From: Streptomyces catenulae
GTDB lineage: Bacteria > Actinomycetota > Actinomycetes > Streptomycetales > Streptomycetaceae
Assembly (NCBI RefSeq): GCF_000718015.1
Contig: NZ_JODY01000003.1
Location: forward strand, 62,001-126,000
Length of the DNA stretch: 64,000 bases
Direction: 5' to 3'
Positions 36,995-45,075 of this stretch are shown piece by piece. Position numbers and translations under genes: made by a program. Positions within the stretch are counted from its first letter, which is position 1. Each line of letters begins with the position of its first letter. The notes below the pieces were generated by a model that was given only the letters and a program-made list of their open reading frames with translations, ran no database searches and was not told the DNA's origin.

Positions 36995-37885
36995 TCAGAA
37001 CGGATACCAGCGCACCGTGGTGTCCTTCTCCCGCAACGAGGCGATGCGCCGCGCGAACTCCGTACGCGCCGCCGGGTTGCCCGGTGCGTGCTGGGAGACC
37101 CAGGCGCAGCTGGCGGTCTCCCGGGAGCCGCGCAGCACCGCGCACCCCTCCCAGTCCCGTACGTCCCAGCCGTAGACGGAGACGAAGGTGTCGTACGCCT
37201 CGGCGGCCAGCCCGTAGCGGTCGCGGCTGAGGGCGAGCACCACGAGGTCGTGCTCGCGCAGATCGGAGGAGAAGGTCTCCAGGTCGACCAGGACCGGACC
37301 GTCGGGTCCGACATGGACGTTGCGGAGCAGGGCGTCGCCGTGGATGGGGCCGCGCGGCAGATGCGGCTCCAGCGCCGTCGCGGCGAGCGCGAAGGCGTCC
37401 CGGCGGCCACGCAGATACTCCGCGTCCTGCGGCGAGACGGCGTCCCCGGCCAGCCGCAGCCACCGCTCGACGCCACCGAGGAGTTCCCGCCGCGGCAGGG
37501 TGAACGGCGGCTCCGGCAGCGCGTGCACCAGCCGTAGCAGCGCCGCCAGGTCGGCGGGTTCGGCGGGGCGGACACTGTCCGGCAGCTGCTCCCAGTACGT
37601 CACGGGGTGACCGTCGGCCAGCTGCGCCCGCGGCTCGGCGGCGCGGACGGCGGGGATACCGGCCTCCGCCAGCCAGCGGGCCACGGCCAGCTCCCGCTCG
37701 GCGCGTTCGAGGAGTTCGGCGCTGCGGCCGACCCGGATGACCGGCCCGCGCCCGCCGAGCGCGAAGACGGCGTTCTCGCCGAGCGACAGCAGCCGGGCGT
37801 CGGCCGCGGCGTCGGGCTGCCCGGCGGCCGCCAGCGCGGCGCGGGCGCGGGCCTCGGTGAAGGCGCCGGGGCGCGGTTCGTTCAT
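36995..37885 (-). CDS. Aminoglycoside phosphotransferase (APH)-family kinase
   Basis: A 296-residue kinase-fold protein. The catalytic loop is GPIHGDALLRNVHVG (Brenner motif HGDxxxxN), followed by PVLVDLETFSSD, which supplies the metal-binding Asp. The N-lobe is short (VIRVGRSAELLERAERELAVARWL). These features are shared by antibiotic, choline and maltose kinases; nothing indicates which substrate, and there is no resistance context. ATG at 37885, 6 nt after AGGAGGA. Confidence 0.87.
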   Translation of the reverse strand: MNEPRPGAFTEARARAALAAAGQPDAAADARLLSLGENAVFALGGRGPVIRVGRSAELLERAERELAVARWLAEAGIPAVRAAEPRAQLADGHPVTYWEQLPDSVRPAEPADLAALLRLVHALPEPPFTLPRRELLGGVERWLRLAGDAVSPQDAEYLRGRRDAFALAATALEPHLPRGPIHGDALLRNVHVGPDGPVLVDLETFSSDLREHDLVVLALSRDRYGLAAEAYDTFVSVYGWDVRDWEGCAVLRGSRETASCAWVSQHAPGNPAARTEFARRIASLREKDTTVRWYPF

Positions 37886-38543
37886 GGTGTTTCCTCCTGC
37901 CGGGCGTGACGTGCCCAGTTTCGCAGGTACGGGCTCCGGGCCCGGCGGGCAGGCCCGGGGCGGGGCGGGGAGGGGAGGGGGCGGCCGATCCCGGAAGGAG
38001 TCGGCGCGGAGGCGCGCTCAGGTGGCGGGCTCAGCGACGGGCCGGGGGAAGCACGCTCACCGGCGGACCGACCGACGGACTCGCGCGAGGGGTGCGGGGC
38101 TCCGCTCACCGACCCCACATGCGACCCGCCGCGAACGGGCGGCGCAACACACAGCACAGCCGCCGAACCGGGCGCGATGCACAGCGGCCTGACCTCACGA
38201 TGCCTGACGGTCGCTCCGGCCTCCGGACCGTCAGCTCACACGCGGTACGAGCCGCTACGCCAACGGGCCCTCGGTAGCGGCCACTCCACCGTCTGTAACC
38301 GCAGATTGCCGAAATGTAAACGGCATTGAGACTCGAATGTTCAACTACCCGCTTCTTTTGGTCCACTTGTGACCGATTTTGTCTTTATGCAGGGTTGTTG
38401 TTTATCTCACACGGGGCGGCTGGCCTTGAATTGAACTCGTCAATCCGACAGGGTTTCGATCGGCCCGGTGCAGGACTTCCTGTCGAACCGGGCCATTGCG
38501 CAACGCTTTCCCCCCACACCACGAACGAGGAGAAACCCTCGCT
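37886..38543. other. 658-bp region upstream of the subtilase gene
   Basis: The first 400 bp are GC-rich with no convincing gene. From about 38285 to 38460 the base composition turns sharply AT-rich (runs such as GTTGTTGTTTATC and CTTCTTTTGG), the most AT-rich stretch in the window, typical of a regulated promoter. TTGTCT (about 38373) and TTATCT 17 nt later are possible -35 and -10 boxes. A nested hairpin follows at 38462-38494. Confidence 0.5.
38462..38494 (+). promoter_or_regulatory. Nested inverted repeat in the subtilase leader
   Basis: Outer arms GGCCCGGT (38462-38469) and ACCGGGCC (38487-38494) enclose an inner CAGGA-CT-TCCTG. It ends 49 bp before the ATG and could be an operator, an mRNA-stabilising stem or an attenuator. 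Confidence 0.55.
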
Positions 38544-39761
38544 ATGGCTCACAAGCGTTCCAGCAAGAAGCGGCTCGTCACGGCAATCACCGCCGCCGTA
38601 GCCGCCACTGGTATCGCCGCCGTCACCGCGGTCACCGCGGGTGCGACGCCCGCCGAAGGCAAGATCTACGGTGCCGAGGCCAAGGGTGCCGTCAACGGCA
38701 GCTACATCGTCATGATGAAGAAGTCGATCGGCAGCGCCTCGGTCTCCGCCACCGCCCACAACGACCTCGCCTCCAAGTACGGCGGCAAGGTCAAGCGGAA
38801 CTACACCGCCGCCCTCAACGGCTTCTCGGCCACCGGCCTGAGCGCCGACGACGCCAAGCGCCTCGCGGCCGACCCGGCCGTCGACAAGGTCGTCCAGAAC
38901 AAGAAGTTCCACATCGACGCCACCCAGGACAACCCGCCGTCGTGGGGCCTGGACCGCATCGACCAGACGGACACCAAGGGCGACAAGAAGTACACCTACC
39001 CCGACTCCGCGGGTGAGGGCGCGACCGCCTACGTCATCGACACCGGCGTCCGCATCTCGCACAAGGACTTCGGCGGCCGTGCCTCCTACGGCTTCGACGC
39101 GGTCGACGGCGACAACGACGCCAACGACGGCAACGGCCACGGCACGCACGTCGCGGGCACCATCGCCGGTACCGACCACGGTGTCGCCAAGAAGGCCAAG
39201 ATCGTCGCCGTCCGCGTGCTGGACGACCAGGGCTCCGGCACCACCGAGCAGGTCGTCGCCGGTATCGACTGGGTGACCAAGAACCACAAGGGCCCCTCGG
39301 TCGCCAACATGTCGCTCGGCGGCGGCGCCGACGAGGCGCTCGACGCGGCCGTCAAGAAGGCCATCGCCTCCGGCGTGACCTTCGCCGTCGCGGCGGGCAA
39401 CGAGTCGGCCGACGCCTCCCAGGGCTCCCCGGCGCGGGTGAAGGAGGCCATCACGGTCGCCTCCAGCACCAACAAGGACGAGCAGTCGGACTTCTCCAAC
39501 TACGGCAGCGTCGTCGACCTCTACGCCCCCGGCTCCGACATCACCTCGGACTGGAACACCGGCGACACCGCCACCAACACCATCTCCGGTACCTCCATGG
39601 CCACCCCGCACGTCGTGGGTGCGGCCGCGGTCTACCTCGGAGCCCACCCGGACGCCAAGCCGGACGAGGTCTCCAAGGCCCTCACGGACGGCGCCACGCC
39701 GGACAAGATCTCGAACCCGAGCGAGGGCACGCCCAACAAGCTGCTGAAGGTCGTCGAGTAA
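38544..39761 (+). CDS. Secreted subtilisin-like serine protease (S8) with I9 propeptide
   Basis: A 405-residue exported protease. Residues 1-33 are a Sec signal peptide (KRSSKKR followed by an Ala-rich core). Residues 52-122 are an I9 inhibitor propeptide (GSYIVMMKK to AVDKVVQN). The mature enzyme starts near residue 126 (ATQDNPPSWGLDRID). The triad is Asp166 (VIDTGV), His199 (GHGTHVAG) and Ser351 (GTSMATPH); Asn286 (AAGNES) forms the oxyanion hole. There is no C-terminal extension, so it should be released outside the cell. GAGGAG lies 11 nt before the ATG. A long AT-rich promoter region suggests strong regulation. Confidence 0.96.
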   Translation: MAHKRSSKKRLVTAITAAVAATGIAAVTAVTAGATPAEGKIYGAEAKGAVNGSYIVMMKKSIGSASVSATAHNDLASKYGGKVKRNYTAALNGFSATGLSADDAKRLAADPAVDKVVQNKKFHIDATQDNPPSWGLDRIDQTDTKGDKKYTYPDSAGEGATAYVIDTGVRISHKDFGGRASYGFDAVDGDNDANDGNGHGTHVAGTIAGTDHGVAKKAKIVAVRVLDDQGSGTTEQVVAGIDWVTKNHKGPSVANMSLGGGADEALDAAVKKAIASGVTFAVAAGNESADASQGSPARVKEAITVASSTNKDEQSDFSNYGSVVDLYAPGSDITSDWNTGDTATNTISGTSMATPHVVGAAAVYLGAHPDAKPDEVSKALTDGATPDKISNPSEGTPNKLLKVVE

Positions 39762-39783
39762 CCGACGTTCCCCCAGCACCACC

Positions 39784-39826
39784 CGCCGGCCGTCGCGCTC
39801 GCCCCCACGGGGCGCGGCGGCCGGCG
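39784..39826 (+). terminator. Terminator after the subtilase gene
   Basis: A 14-bp stem with one mismatch (39784-39797 with 39813-39826) and a 15-nt loop, 22 bp after the stop. Confidence 0.75.
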
Positions 39827-39908
39827 TCGTTGCGTCGAAGTGCCGTGCCGGAACGCGGAGTTATCCACAGGAGGATGCCTCCGGAAAACGCGATGTGCCT
39901 CCCCTCGC

Positions 39909-39914
39909 TACCGT
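39909..39914 (+). promoter_or_regulatory. -10 element, possible leaderless start for the small ORF and glycosyltransferase
   Basis: TACCGT (TANNNT) ends 7 nt before the ATG at 39922. Transcription from here would also cover the glycosyltransferase gene. Confidence 0.35.
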
Positions 39915-39921
39915 CGGTCGC

Positions 39922-40122
39922 ATGCACGGAGGACTGCCGTTCATCGGCATCAGCACACTCGTCTACGGCCTGATCGGGCTGCTCACGCTCGTGGCCGGAG
40001 CACTTCGCACCGCAGGGGGAGTTCGGCATGCACACCATCACCGTCATCGTTCCCGCACACAACGAGGAGGAGGGACTGCCCGCCACGCTGGAGTCACTGG
40101 CGCGGCAGACGGTGCCACCTGA
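39922..40122 (+). CDS. Possible small membrane protein overlapping the glycosyltransferase start
   Basis: A 66-codon frame whose first 34 residues look genuine: a single hydrophobic helix (GLPFIGISTLVYGLIGLLTLVAG) with Streptomyces-like codon use. After the glycosyltransferase ATG at 40028 it becomes a His/Arg-rich shadow of that gene. It has no ribosome site but a -10 hexamer at leaderless distance. It could be a real small peptide, a leader that couples translation, or the N-terminal helix of the glycosyltransferase separated by a frame change. Confidence 0.35.
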   Translation: MHGGLPFIGISTLVYGLIGLLTLVAGALRTAGGVRHAHHHRHRSRTQRGGGTARHAGVTGAADGAT

Positions 40123-41179
40123 CCGCGTCCTCGTCGTCGACGACGCCTCCACCGACCGCACGGGCGAGGTGGCCACCGCACACGGCGCCACCGTCCTGCG
40201 CCCGCCGCGGAACCTCGGCAGCAAGGCCCGGGCGCAGAACCACGCGCTGCCGCACTGCACCACCGACCTGGTGCTCGCCGTCGACGCGGACACCGTCCTC
40301 GCGCCCGACTACATCGAGACGGTGCTGCCGGTCTTCGACGACCCGACCGTCACCGTCGCCGCCGGAACGGTACGCACCCGCCACACCCGCACCGTCTGGG
40401 AACGCGGCCGCTCCACCGAGTACCTCTTCGGCTTCCACTGGCACCGGCCCATCCAGGCGCGCGCCAACAGCCCCATGGTCTGCTCCGGTTGTTGCTCCGT
40501 CTTCCGGCGCGTGGATCTGACGGCCTTCGGCGGCTTCCCGGAGCGCACCATCGTGGAGGACATGGACTACACGTGGAGCCAGCAGATCGCCGGGCGCAAG
40601 GCGGTCTACGTCTCCGACGCGGTGGCCCTCGCCGCCGATCCGGAAGACCTCACCTACCTGCGGAAACAGGTCTGGCGGTGGATGGCGGGCTTCTGTCAGA
40701 ACGTCCGGCTCCACCTCGGCGCGCTGATCCGCCGCAAACCGCTGCTCGCGCTGTGGGTGACGCTCGCCGTCTTCGAGATCGTCACCGCCCCGCTGTGGTG
40801 GGCGACCCCGTTCGCGCTGGCGGTCCTCACCGACCGGCCGCTGCCCGCCACCCTCGGCTGGTGGGCCGGGACCGATCTGCTCCTGACCGCGCCACCCCTC
40901 CTCTACGCCGCCCGGCGCCGCGGACTGCGCACCCTCGCCGTGCTGCGGGACCTGCCCTGCGTCTACGCCACCAAGGCGGTCAACCTCGTCTACGCCTGGA
41001 AAGCCCTCGTCGTCGAACTGCTCCTGGTGCCGCTCGGACTGTCGAAGGGGCTGACGGTCTACGAGAAGGGGCGGGCCGACACCCCGGTGGCGCCCGCCGA
41101 CCGGAAACGCCTGGCTCAGGAGGCGAGCAACGCCGCCCGCTCCCGGCGGTCGGCCCGGGTGGTGGCCGATGCGTCGTAA
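40028..41179 (+). CDS. Membrane glycosyltransferase family 2 (BcsA/IcaA/HasA type)
   Basis: A 383-residue processive-type GT2. HTITVIVPAHNEEEGLPATLES opens the GT-A fold, DADT (residues 86-89) is the DxD metal site, VEDMDYTW supplies the catalytic-base region (ED), and KQVWRWMAGF is the QxxRW motif of polymer-forming enzymes. About three to four membrane helices follow (LLALWVTLAVFEIVTAPLWW, WAGTDLLLTAPPLLYAA). It lacks the N-terminal helices of cellulose synthases, which makes the small upstream frame interesting. ATG at 40028, 7 nt after AGGGGGA. The 3' end overlaps the convergent chelatase gene by 64 bp. Product polymer unknown. Confidence 0.9.
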   Translation: MHTITVIVPAHNEEEGLPATLESLARQTVPPDRVLVVDDASTDRTGEVATAHGATVLRPPRNLGSKARAQNHALPHCTTDLVLAVDADTVLAPDYIETVLPVFDDPTVTVAAGTVRTRHTRTVWERGRSTEYLFGFHWHRPIQARANSPMVCSGCCSVFRRVDLTAFGGFPERTIVEDMDYTWSQQIAGRKAVYVSDAVALAADPEDLTYLRKQVWRWMAGFCQNVRLHLGALIRRKPLLALWVTLAVFEIVTAPLWWATPFALAVLTDRPLPATLGWWAGTDLLLTAPPLLYAARRRGLRTLAVLRDLPCVYATKAVNLVYAWKALVVELLLVPLGLSKGLTVYEKGRADTPVAPADRKRLAQEASNAARSRRSARVVADAS

Positions 41180-41892
41180 CGCCGCAGCAGCAGCCGGGCC
41201 AGCTCCGGGGCGGGGCCGAGGACCGGCGCCAGGACGTCCGCCCGTGCCTCCCGGGCGCCGCGGGCGATCCGGTCCGGCAGGAAGCCGGGCGCGATGACGT
41301 ACGGGGCGACGGCGACGCGTGCGGCACCCTCGGCCCGCAGGGCCCGCACGGCGTCGGCCGTGCGGGGCAGAGATGCGGAGGCGAACGCAGGTCGCACGGC
41401 ACACCAACCAGAGGTGCGCCGCCACTCCCGCGCGGTTTCAGCGATCACTGCGATCGCCTCCGGGTCACTGGAGCCCGCCGCGGCCAGGACGATCCCGGTC
41501 GAGCGGCGGTCGCCGGGCCGCAGCCCGGCCTCGGCCAGCCGCCGCTCCAACGCGGCGGTCAGCAGGGGGGAGGGGCCGAGGACCTCGGCCCGGCGGACGG
41601 TCAGCCGCGGCAGGCGCGCGGTGGCCTCCCGCAGCGCCGCCGGGATGTCCGACTTCGCGTGGAAGGCGCGGGTGAGCAGCAGCGGCAGCGCCACCACCTC
41701 CCGCGTCCCCTCCGCAGCCAGCCGTTCCAGCACACGGGGGACGGACGGCGCGTTGAAGTCGAGATACCCGACCTCCACGCGCAGCCCCGGCCGCAGCGCC
41801 CGCACCCGTGGGCAGAGCGCGGAGACGGTGGCCGCGTGCCGCGGGTCGCGGCTGCCGTGGGCGACGACGAGAAGGGTGGGTGAGGTGTCCAT
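41116..41892 (-). CDS. Sirohydrochlorin chelatase (CbiX/SirB type)
   Basis: A 258-residue two-domain chelatase. The metal-binding VVAHGSRDPRHAA near residue 8 and FHAKSDIP near 77 are the first-half motifs; the second half (GIVLAAAGSSDPEA, VAPYVIAPGFLPDRI) is a degenerate repeat with the same fold. It inserts Fe into sirohydrochlorin to give sirohaem, or Co for cobalamin. It is last in the sulfur operon, 3 bp after the ABC permease stop, and the operon's first enzyme needs sirohaem, so an iron chelatase role is likely. The overlap with the glycosyltransferase gene is tail to tail. Confidence 0.92.
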   Translation of the reverse strand: MDTSPTLLVVAHGSRDPRHAATVSALCPRVRALRPGLRVEVGYLDFNAPSVPRVLERLAAEGTREVVALPLLLTRAFHAKSDIPAALREATARLPRLTVRRAEVLGPSPLLTAALERRLAEAGLRPGDRRSTGIVLAAAGSSDPEAIAVIAETAREWRRTSGWCAVRPAFASASLPRTADAVRALRAEGAARVAVAPYVIAPGFLPDRIARGAREARADVLAPVLGPAPELARLLLRRYDASATTRADRRERAALLAS

Positions 41893-41895
41893 GGG

Positions 41896-42891
41896 TCAGC
41901 TCTTCACCAGAAGTCCGCGGCTGCGCAGCACCCGCCGTTCGAGCGGCGCGAAGACCAGCAGCTCGATACCGATACCGACGACGAGGATCAGCAGGATCGC
42001 GGAGAGCACCCAGGGCATGTCCTGGAACTCCCGGCCCTGCTCCAGGAGCTGGCCGAGGCCGGTGCCCAGATCGGGGGCGTTGACGATGAGTTCGGCGGCC
42101 ATCAGGGAGCGCCAGGAGAACGCCCAGCCCTGCTTGAGTCCGGCGATGTAGCCGGGCAGCGCGGCCGGGAGCAGGACGTGCCGCACCCCGGCCACACCGG
42201 TCGCGCCGATGGTGCGGCCCGCCCGCAGATAGAGAGGGGAGATCTGGTCGACCCCGGCCACCAGGCCGTTGGCGATCGACGGGACGGCGCCGAGCAGCAC
42301 CACCGCGTAGATGGTGGCGTCGCTCAGACCGAACCAGATGATCGCGGCCGGGACCCACGCCACCGACGGCAGCGACTGCAACCCGCTGAGGATCGGACCG
42401 ATCGCGGCCCGCACCGCCTTGACGCGGGCCACGACCAGCCCGAGGACGGTGCCGAGCACCACCGAGGCGAGGAAGCCGAGCGCACCGCGGGACAGGCTGG
42501 TCCACACATAGCCCAGCAGCGTGCCCTCCAGCCACTTCTCCTGGAGGGAGCGGGCCACCTCGACGGGGCTCGGCAGCAGGTAGTGCGGCTTGACCTCGAA
42601 GTGGTAGGCGAGCTGCCACAGCACCAGCACGATGACGACGGCGATGACCGGAGGGAGCGCCTTCGATGCGAGCGTACGCAGCCAGGGTTGCCGGGCGGCC
42701 ACGGAGGACTCCAGGGCGTCGAGCCCGGCCTCCAGGCCCGCCAGATCGGCGCCGTCCCGGTCCGTGCCGCCCCCCGCGGGCGCGGTCGCCGCGGCGTCGG
42801 CGGGGGTGGGCGCGTCCGGGGAGTCCGTGGCGTCCGGTGTGTCGCCGGGGGTGTTCCCGGCGGGGCCGGTGGTGGTCTCAGTGCTGGCCAT
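41896..42891 (-). CDS. ssuC: Sulfonate-type ABC transporter permease
   Basis: A 331-residue SsuC/TauC-family permease. About 75 residues of Thr/Pro/Ala/Asp-rich leader precede the first helix (LPPVIAVVIVLVLWQLAY). The inner-membrane domain has about six helices with the EAA-type loop GRTIGATGVAGVRHVLLPAALPGYIAGL that contacts the ATPase. ATG at 42891; it overlaps the ATPase gene by 14 bp. Substrate assignment (alkanesulfonate, sulfate ester or sulfate) rests on the family and on the cys genes upstream. No SsuD monooxygenase gene is in the window. Confidence 0.88.
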   Translation of the reverse strand: MASTETTTGPAGNTPGDTPDATDSPDAPTPADAAATAPAGGGTDRDGADLAGLEAGLDALESSVAARQPWLRTLASKALPPVIAVVIVLVLWQLAYHFEVKPHYLLPSPVEVARSLQEKWLEGTLLGYVWTSLSRGALGFLASVVLGTVLGLVVARVKAVRAAIGPILSGLQSLPSVAWVPAAIIWFGLSDATIYAVVLLGAVPSIANGLVAGVDQISPLYLRAGRTIGATGVAGVRHVLLPAALPGYIAGLKQGWAFSWRSLMAAELIVNAPDLGTGLGQLLEQGREFQDMPWVLSAILLILVVGIGIELLVFAPLERRVLRSRGLLVKS

Positions 42892-43720
42892 GGCGGCGGA
42901 TCTCCCCACGCAGCTGTTCGGTGATCTCGACGGAGAGGTCGGCGACCGCGGCGTCCTCGATGCGGCGCGGCTGGGCGATCCCGACCCGCCACTCCCGGGC
43001 CACCCGGCCGGGTCGGGAGGAGAGCAGCACGACGCGCTCGGCGAGCCGTACCGCCTCGCGGACGTTGTGGGTGACGAAGAGCACCGACAGCCCGCCGGAG
43101 CCGGAGCCGGAGCCGGAGGCGGTGTCGTTCGCGGTGTGCCAGATGCGGGTCAGCTCGTCGTGCAGCACATCGCGGGTGATGGCGTCCAGCGCGGCGAACG
43201 GCTCGTCCATCAGCAGCAGCCGGCTGTCCTGGGCGAGGGCCCGGGCCATCGCGACACGCTGGCGCATGCCGCCGGAGAGTTCGTGGACGCGCTTGCCGTA
43301 CGCGCCCTTGAGGCGGACGAGTTCGAGGAGCCGTTCGGCCTCCTCACGGCGCTCCGCGCGCGGCACCCCGCGCAGCCGCAGCGCCAGTTCGACGTTGCGT
43401 CCGGCGGTCAGCCAGGGGAAGAGGGCGTGTTCCTGGAACATCAGCGCGGGGCGGCCGCCGGGCGTCTCGATGGTGCCGGACGTCGGCGCGTCGAGCCCGG
43501 CCACCAGGTTCAGCAGCGTGGACTTGCCGCAGCCTGAGGCGCCGAGCAGGCAGACGAATTCGCCGGGTGCGACATCGATGCTGATGTCGTCGAGCACATG
43601 CTGGCGGGCGCCGGGGCGGCCGAAGGACTTCGAGACGTGGTCGATGCGCGCGGCGTACGAGGCCGCCGGGCCCGCGTCCGCCGTGGTGGTCGGCCGCTTG
43701 GTGAGGGTGGTGGTCGTCAT
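42878..43720 (-). CDS. ssuB: Sulfonate-type ABC transporter ATP-binding protein
   Basis: A 280-residue ATPase of the SsuB/TauB group: Walker A LLGASGCGKSTLL, Q-loop ALMFQEHALFPWL, signature HELSGGMRQRVAMARAL, Walker B LLLMDEPFAALDA, H-loop FVTHNVREA. A Gly-Ser linker (TASGSGSGSGG) is inserted just before the H-loop strand, a small oddity. The ATG at 43720 is 5 nt after a perfect GGAGGTGA; a GTG at 43729 falls inside that site and was rejected. It lies 31 bp downstream of the binding-protein gene. Confidence 0.92.
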   Translation of the reverse strand: MTTTTLTKRPTTTADAGPAASYAARIDHVSKSFGRPGARQHVLDDISIDVAPGEFVCLLGASGCGKSTLLNLVAGLDAPTSGTIETPGGRPALMFQEHALFPWLTAGRNVELALRLRGVPRAERREEAERLLELVRLKGAYGKRVHELSGGMRQRVAMARALAQDSRLLLMDEPFAALDAITRDVLHDELTRIWHTANDTASGSGSGSGGLSVLFVTHNVREAVRLAERVVLLSSRPGRVAREWRVGIAQPRRIEDAAVADLSVEITEQLRGEIRRHGQH

Positions 43721-43751
43721 CGGTGTCACCTCCTGGAGTGCGGTGCGGGCG

Positions 43752-44861
43752 TCAGTCGTCGCCGAGACCGGCGGCGTCGACGGGCTTCTTGCCTTCGGCC
43801 TTGAGGACCTTGTTCAGCAGCCGCAGGTCGTAGATGCCCTTGAGGTCGGGCTTCTGGAGCAGACCTGCCTTGACGGCGTGGTCCGCCTCCAGCTGGAGCG
43901 TGGCGGCCAGCGGGTCGTCGGTGACATCGGTGTTCTTGAAGGCCGGGCCGATGATGTCGGCGGGCAGCGCCTTGCCGGAGATCTGCGGGTCGGCGAGCTT
44001 CTCGTTGAGCGCCTTGACCGCCTGGGCGGGGTGCGAGCGGATCCAGGCGTTGGTCCGCACCGAGGCGCGCAGCACCGCCTCGACGGCCTTGGGGTGCTCG
44101 GCGAGGAACTTCTGCGAGACGATCATGTTCGTGATGACGAACTTGCCGTCCTTCCACAGATCCTTCTCGTCCAGCAACGTCTTGCCGCCGACGCTGACGA
44201 GCTTGGCGGCGGTCGGCTCGGGCACCCAGGCGGCGTCGATGGCGCCCTGCTGGAAGGCGGTCGGCGTCACCTTGTTCTCGGTGCGCTGGACGGTGACGTC
44301 GCCCTTGCCGGTGGTGGCGTCGACGCGGTAGCCCTTCTCCGCCAGGTAGTTGAGGAGCGCCACGTCCTGGGTGTTGCCCAGCTGCGGGGTGGCGATCTTC
44401 TTGCCCTTGAGGTCGTCGAGGCTCCTGACCTTCTTGGGGTTGACGACGAGCGAGACGCCGCCGGAGGCCGAGCCGCCGATGATCTTCAGGCTCTTGCCGT
44501 GGGACTTGGCGTAGCCGTTGATCGCGGGGGAGGGGCCGATCCAGCCGATGTCGATGGCGCCGGAGTTGAGCGCCTCGATCTCGGCGGGGCCCGCGTTGAA
44601 GACCGAGGACTTCACCGCGGTGCCACCCAACTCCTTCTGGAACAGCCCCTGTTGGAGGCCGATCAGCGGGGTGGCGTGGGTGACGTTCCCGAAGAAGCCG
44701 ATCTTGACGGTGTCCAGGCCGTCGGTCTTCGGCCCCTCGGCGGTGACCTGGGCCGCCGGGTCCTTCCTGGCCTCGGAGCCGTAGCCGCAGGCGCTGACCG
44801 CCCCGAGCAGCAGCAGGGCGAGGGCGGCGGCCGCCGGATGGCGGGGTCGAACGGCAGGCAC
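43752..44861 (-). CDS. ssuA: Sulfonate-type ABC transporter substrate-binding lipoprotein
   Basis: A 369-residue lipoprotein. The signal peptide ends in the lipobox LLGAVSAC (Cys25), so the mature protein is anchored outside the membrane. The body is an NMT1/SsuA-type periplasmic-binding fold (VKIGFFGNVTHATPLIGLQQGLF, IGWIGPSPAINGYAK, IATPQLGNTQDVALLNYLAEKGY, AAWVPEPTAAKLV). It captures sulfonate or a related sulfur source and passes it to SsuBC. The start is the GTG at 44861. It follows cysN after a 214-bp gap with a large stem-loop, so it may have its own promoter. Confidence 0.9.
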   Translation of the reverse strand: MPAVRPRHPAAAALALLLLGAVSACGYGSEARKDPAAQVTAEGPKTDGLDTVKIGFFGNVTHATPLIGLQQGLFQKELGGTAVKSSVFNAGPAEIEALNSGAIDIGWIGPSPAINGYAKSHGKSLKIIGGSASGGVSLVVNPKKVRSLDDLKGKKIATPQLGNTQDVALLNYLAEKGYRVDATTGKGDVTVQRTENKVTPTAFQQGAIDAAWVPEPTAAKLVSVGGKTLLDEKDLWKDGKFVITNMIVSQKFLAEHPKAVEAVLRASVRTNAWIRSHPAQAVKALNEKLADPQISGKALPADIIGPAFKNTDVTDDPLAATLQLEADHAVKAGLLQKPDLKGIYDLRLLNKVLKAEGKKPVDAAGLGDD

Positions 44862-44948
44862 GGGAGGCGTTCCTCTCGTAGGGCCGGGGCAGTACGCGCC
44901 CCTCTAGGGCGCGCCCGGCGGTGCGACGGGTCTTCGTACGGGCGTGGG

Positions 44949-45005
44949 CGGGCAGGCGGAGTGGTGCGTCGTCAGCTCACACATCGGCCGACTCCGCCCT
45001 GCCCG
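44949..45005 (-). terminator. Long stem-loop between cysN and ssuA
   Basis: The arms at 44949-44962 and 44991-45005 pair over 14 bp with one bulged base; the loop is 28 nt. It could terminate or attenuate read-through from the cys genes into the importer. Confidence 0.55.
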
Positions 45006-45073
45006 CTGCCGAGGGCGCCGCTGCCGATGCGGCCGCCCTCCTTCGCGAAGGTCGAGAACACGTCCTGGTGCAC
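44972..45073 (-). CDS. Possible 33-residue small protein directly after cysN
   Basis: A GTG at 45073 lies 2 nt past the cysN stop; the frame reads 33 residues (VHQDVFSTFAKEGG, a Gly/Ser-rich middle, ending RCVS). Third positions are nearly all G or C for the first 24 codons, like real genes here. A second GTG at 45061 is in frame. The 3' part lies inside the stem-loop. No homologue is recalled. It may be a translated tail of the operon, a Cys-ending regulatory peptide or chance. Confidence 0.35.
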   Translation of the reverse strand: MHQDVFSTFAKEGGRIGSGALGSGQGGVGRCVS

Positions 45074-45075
45074 GG

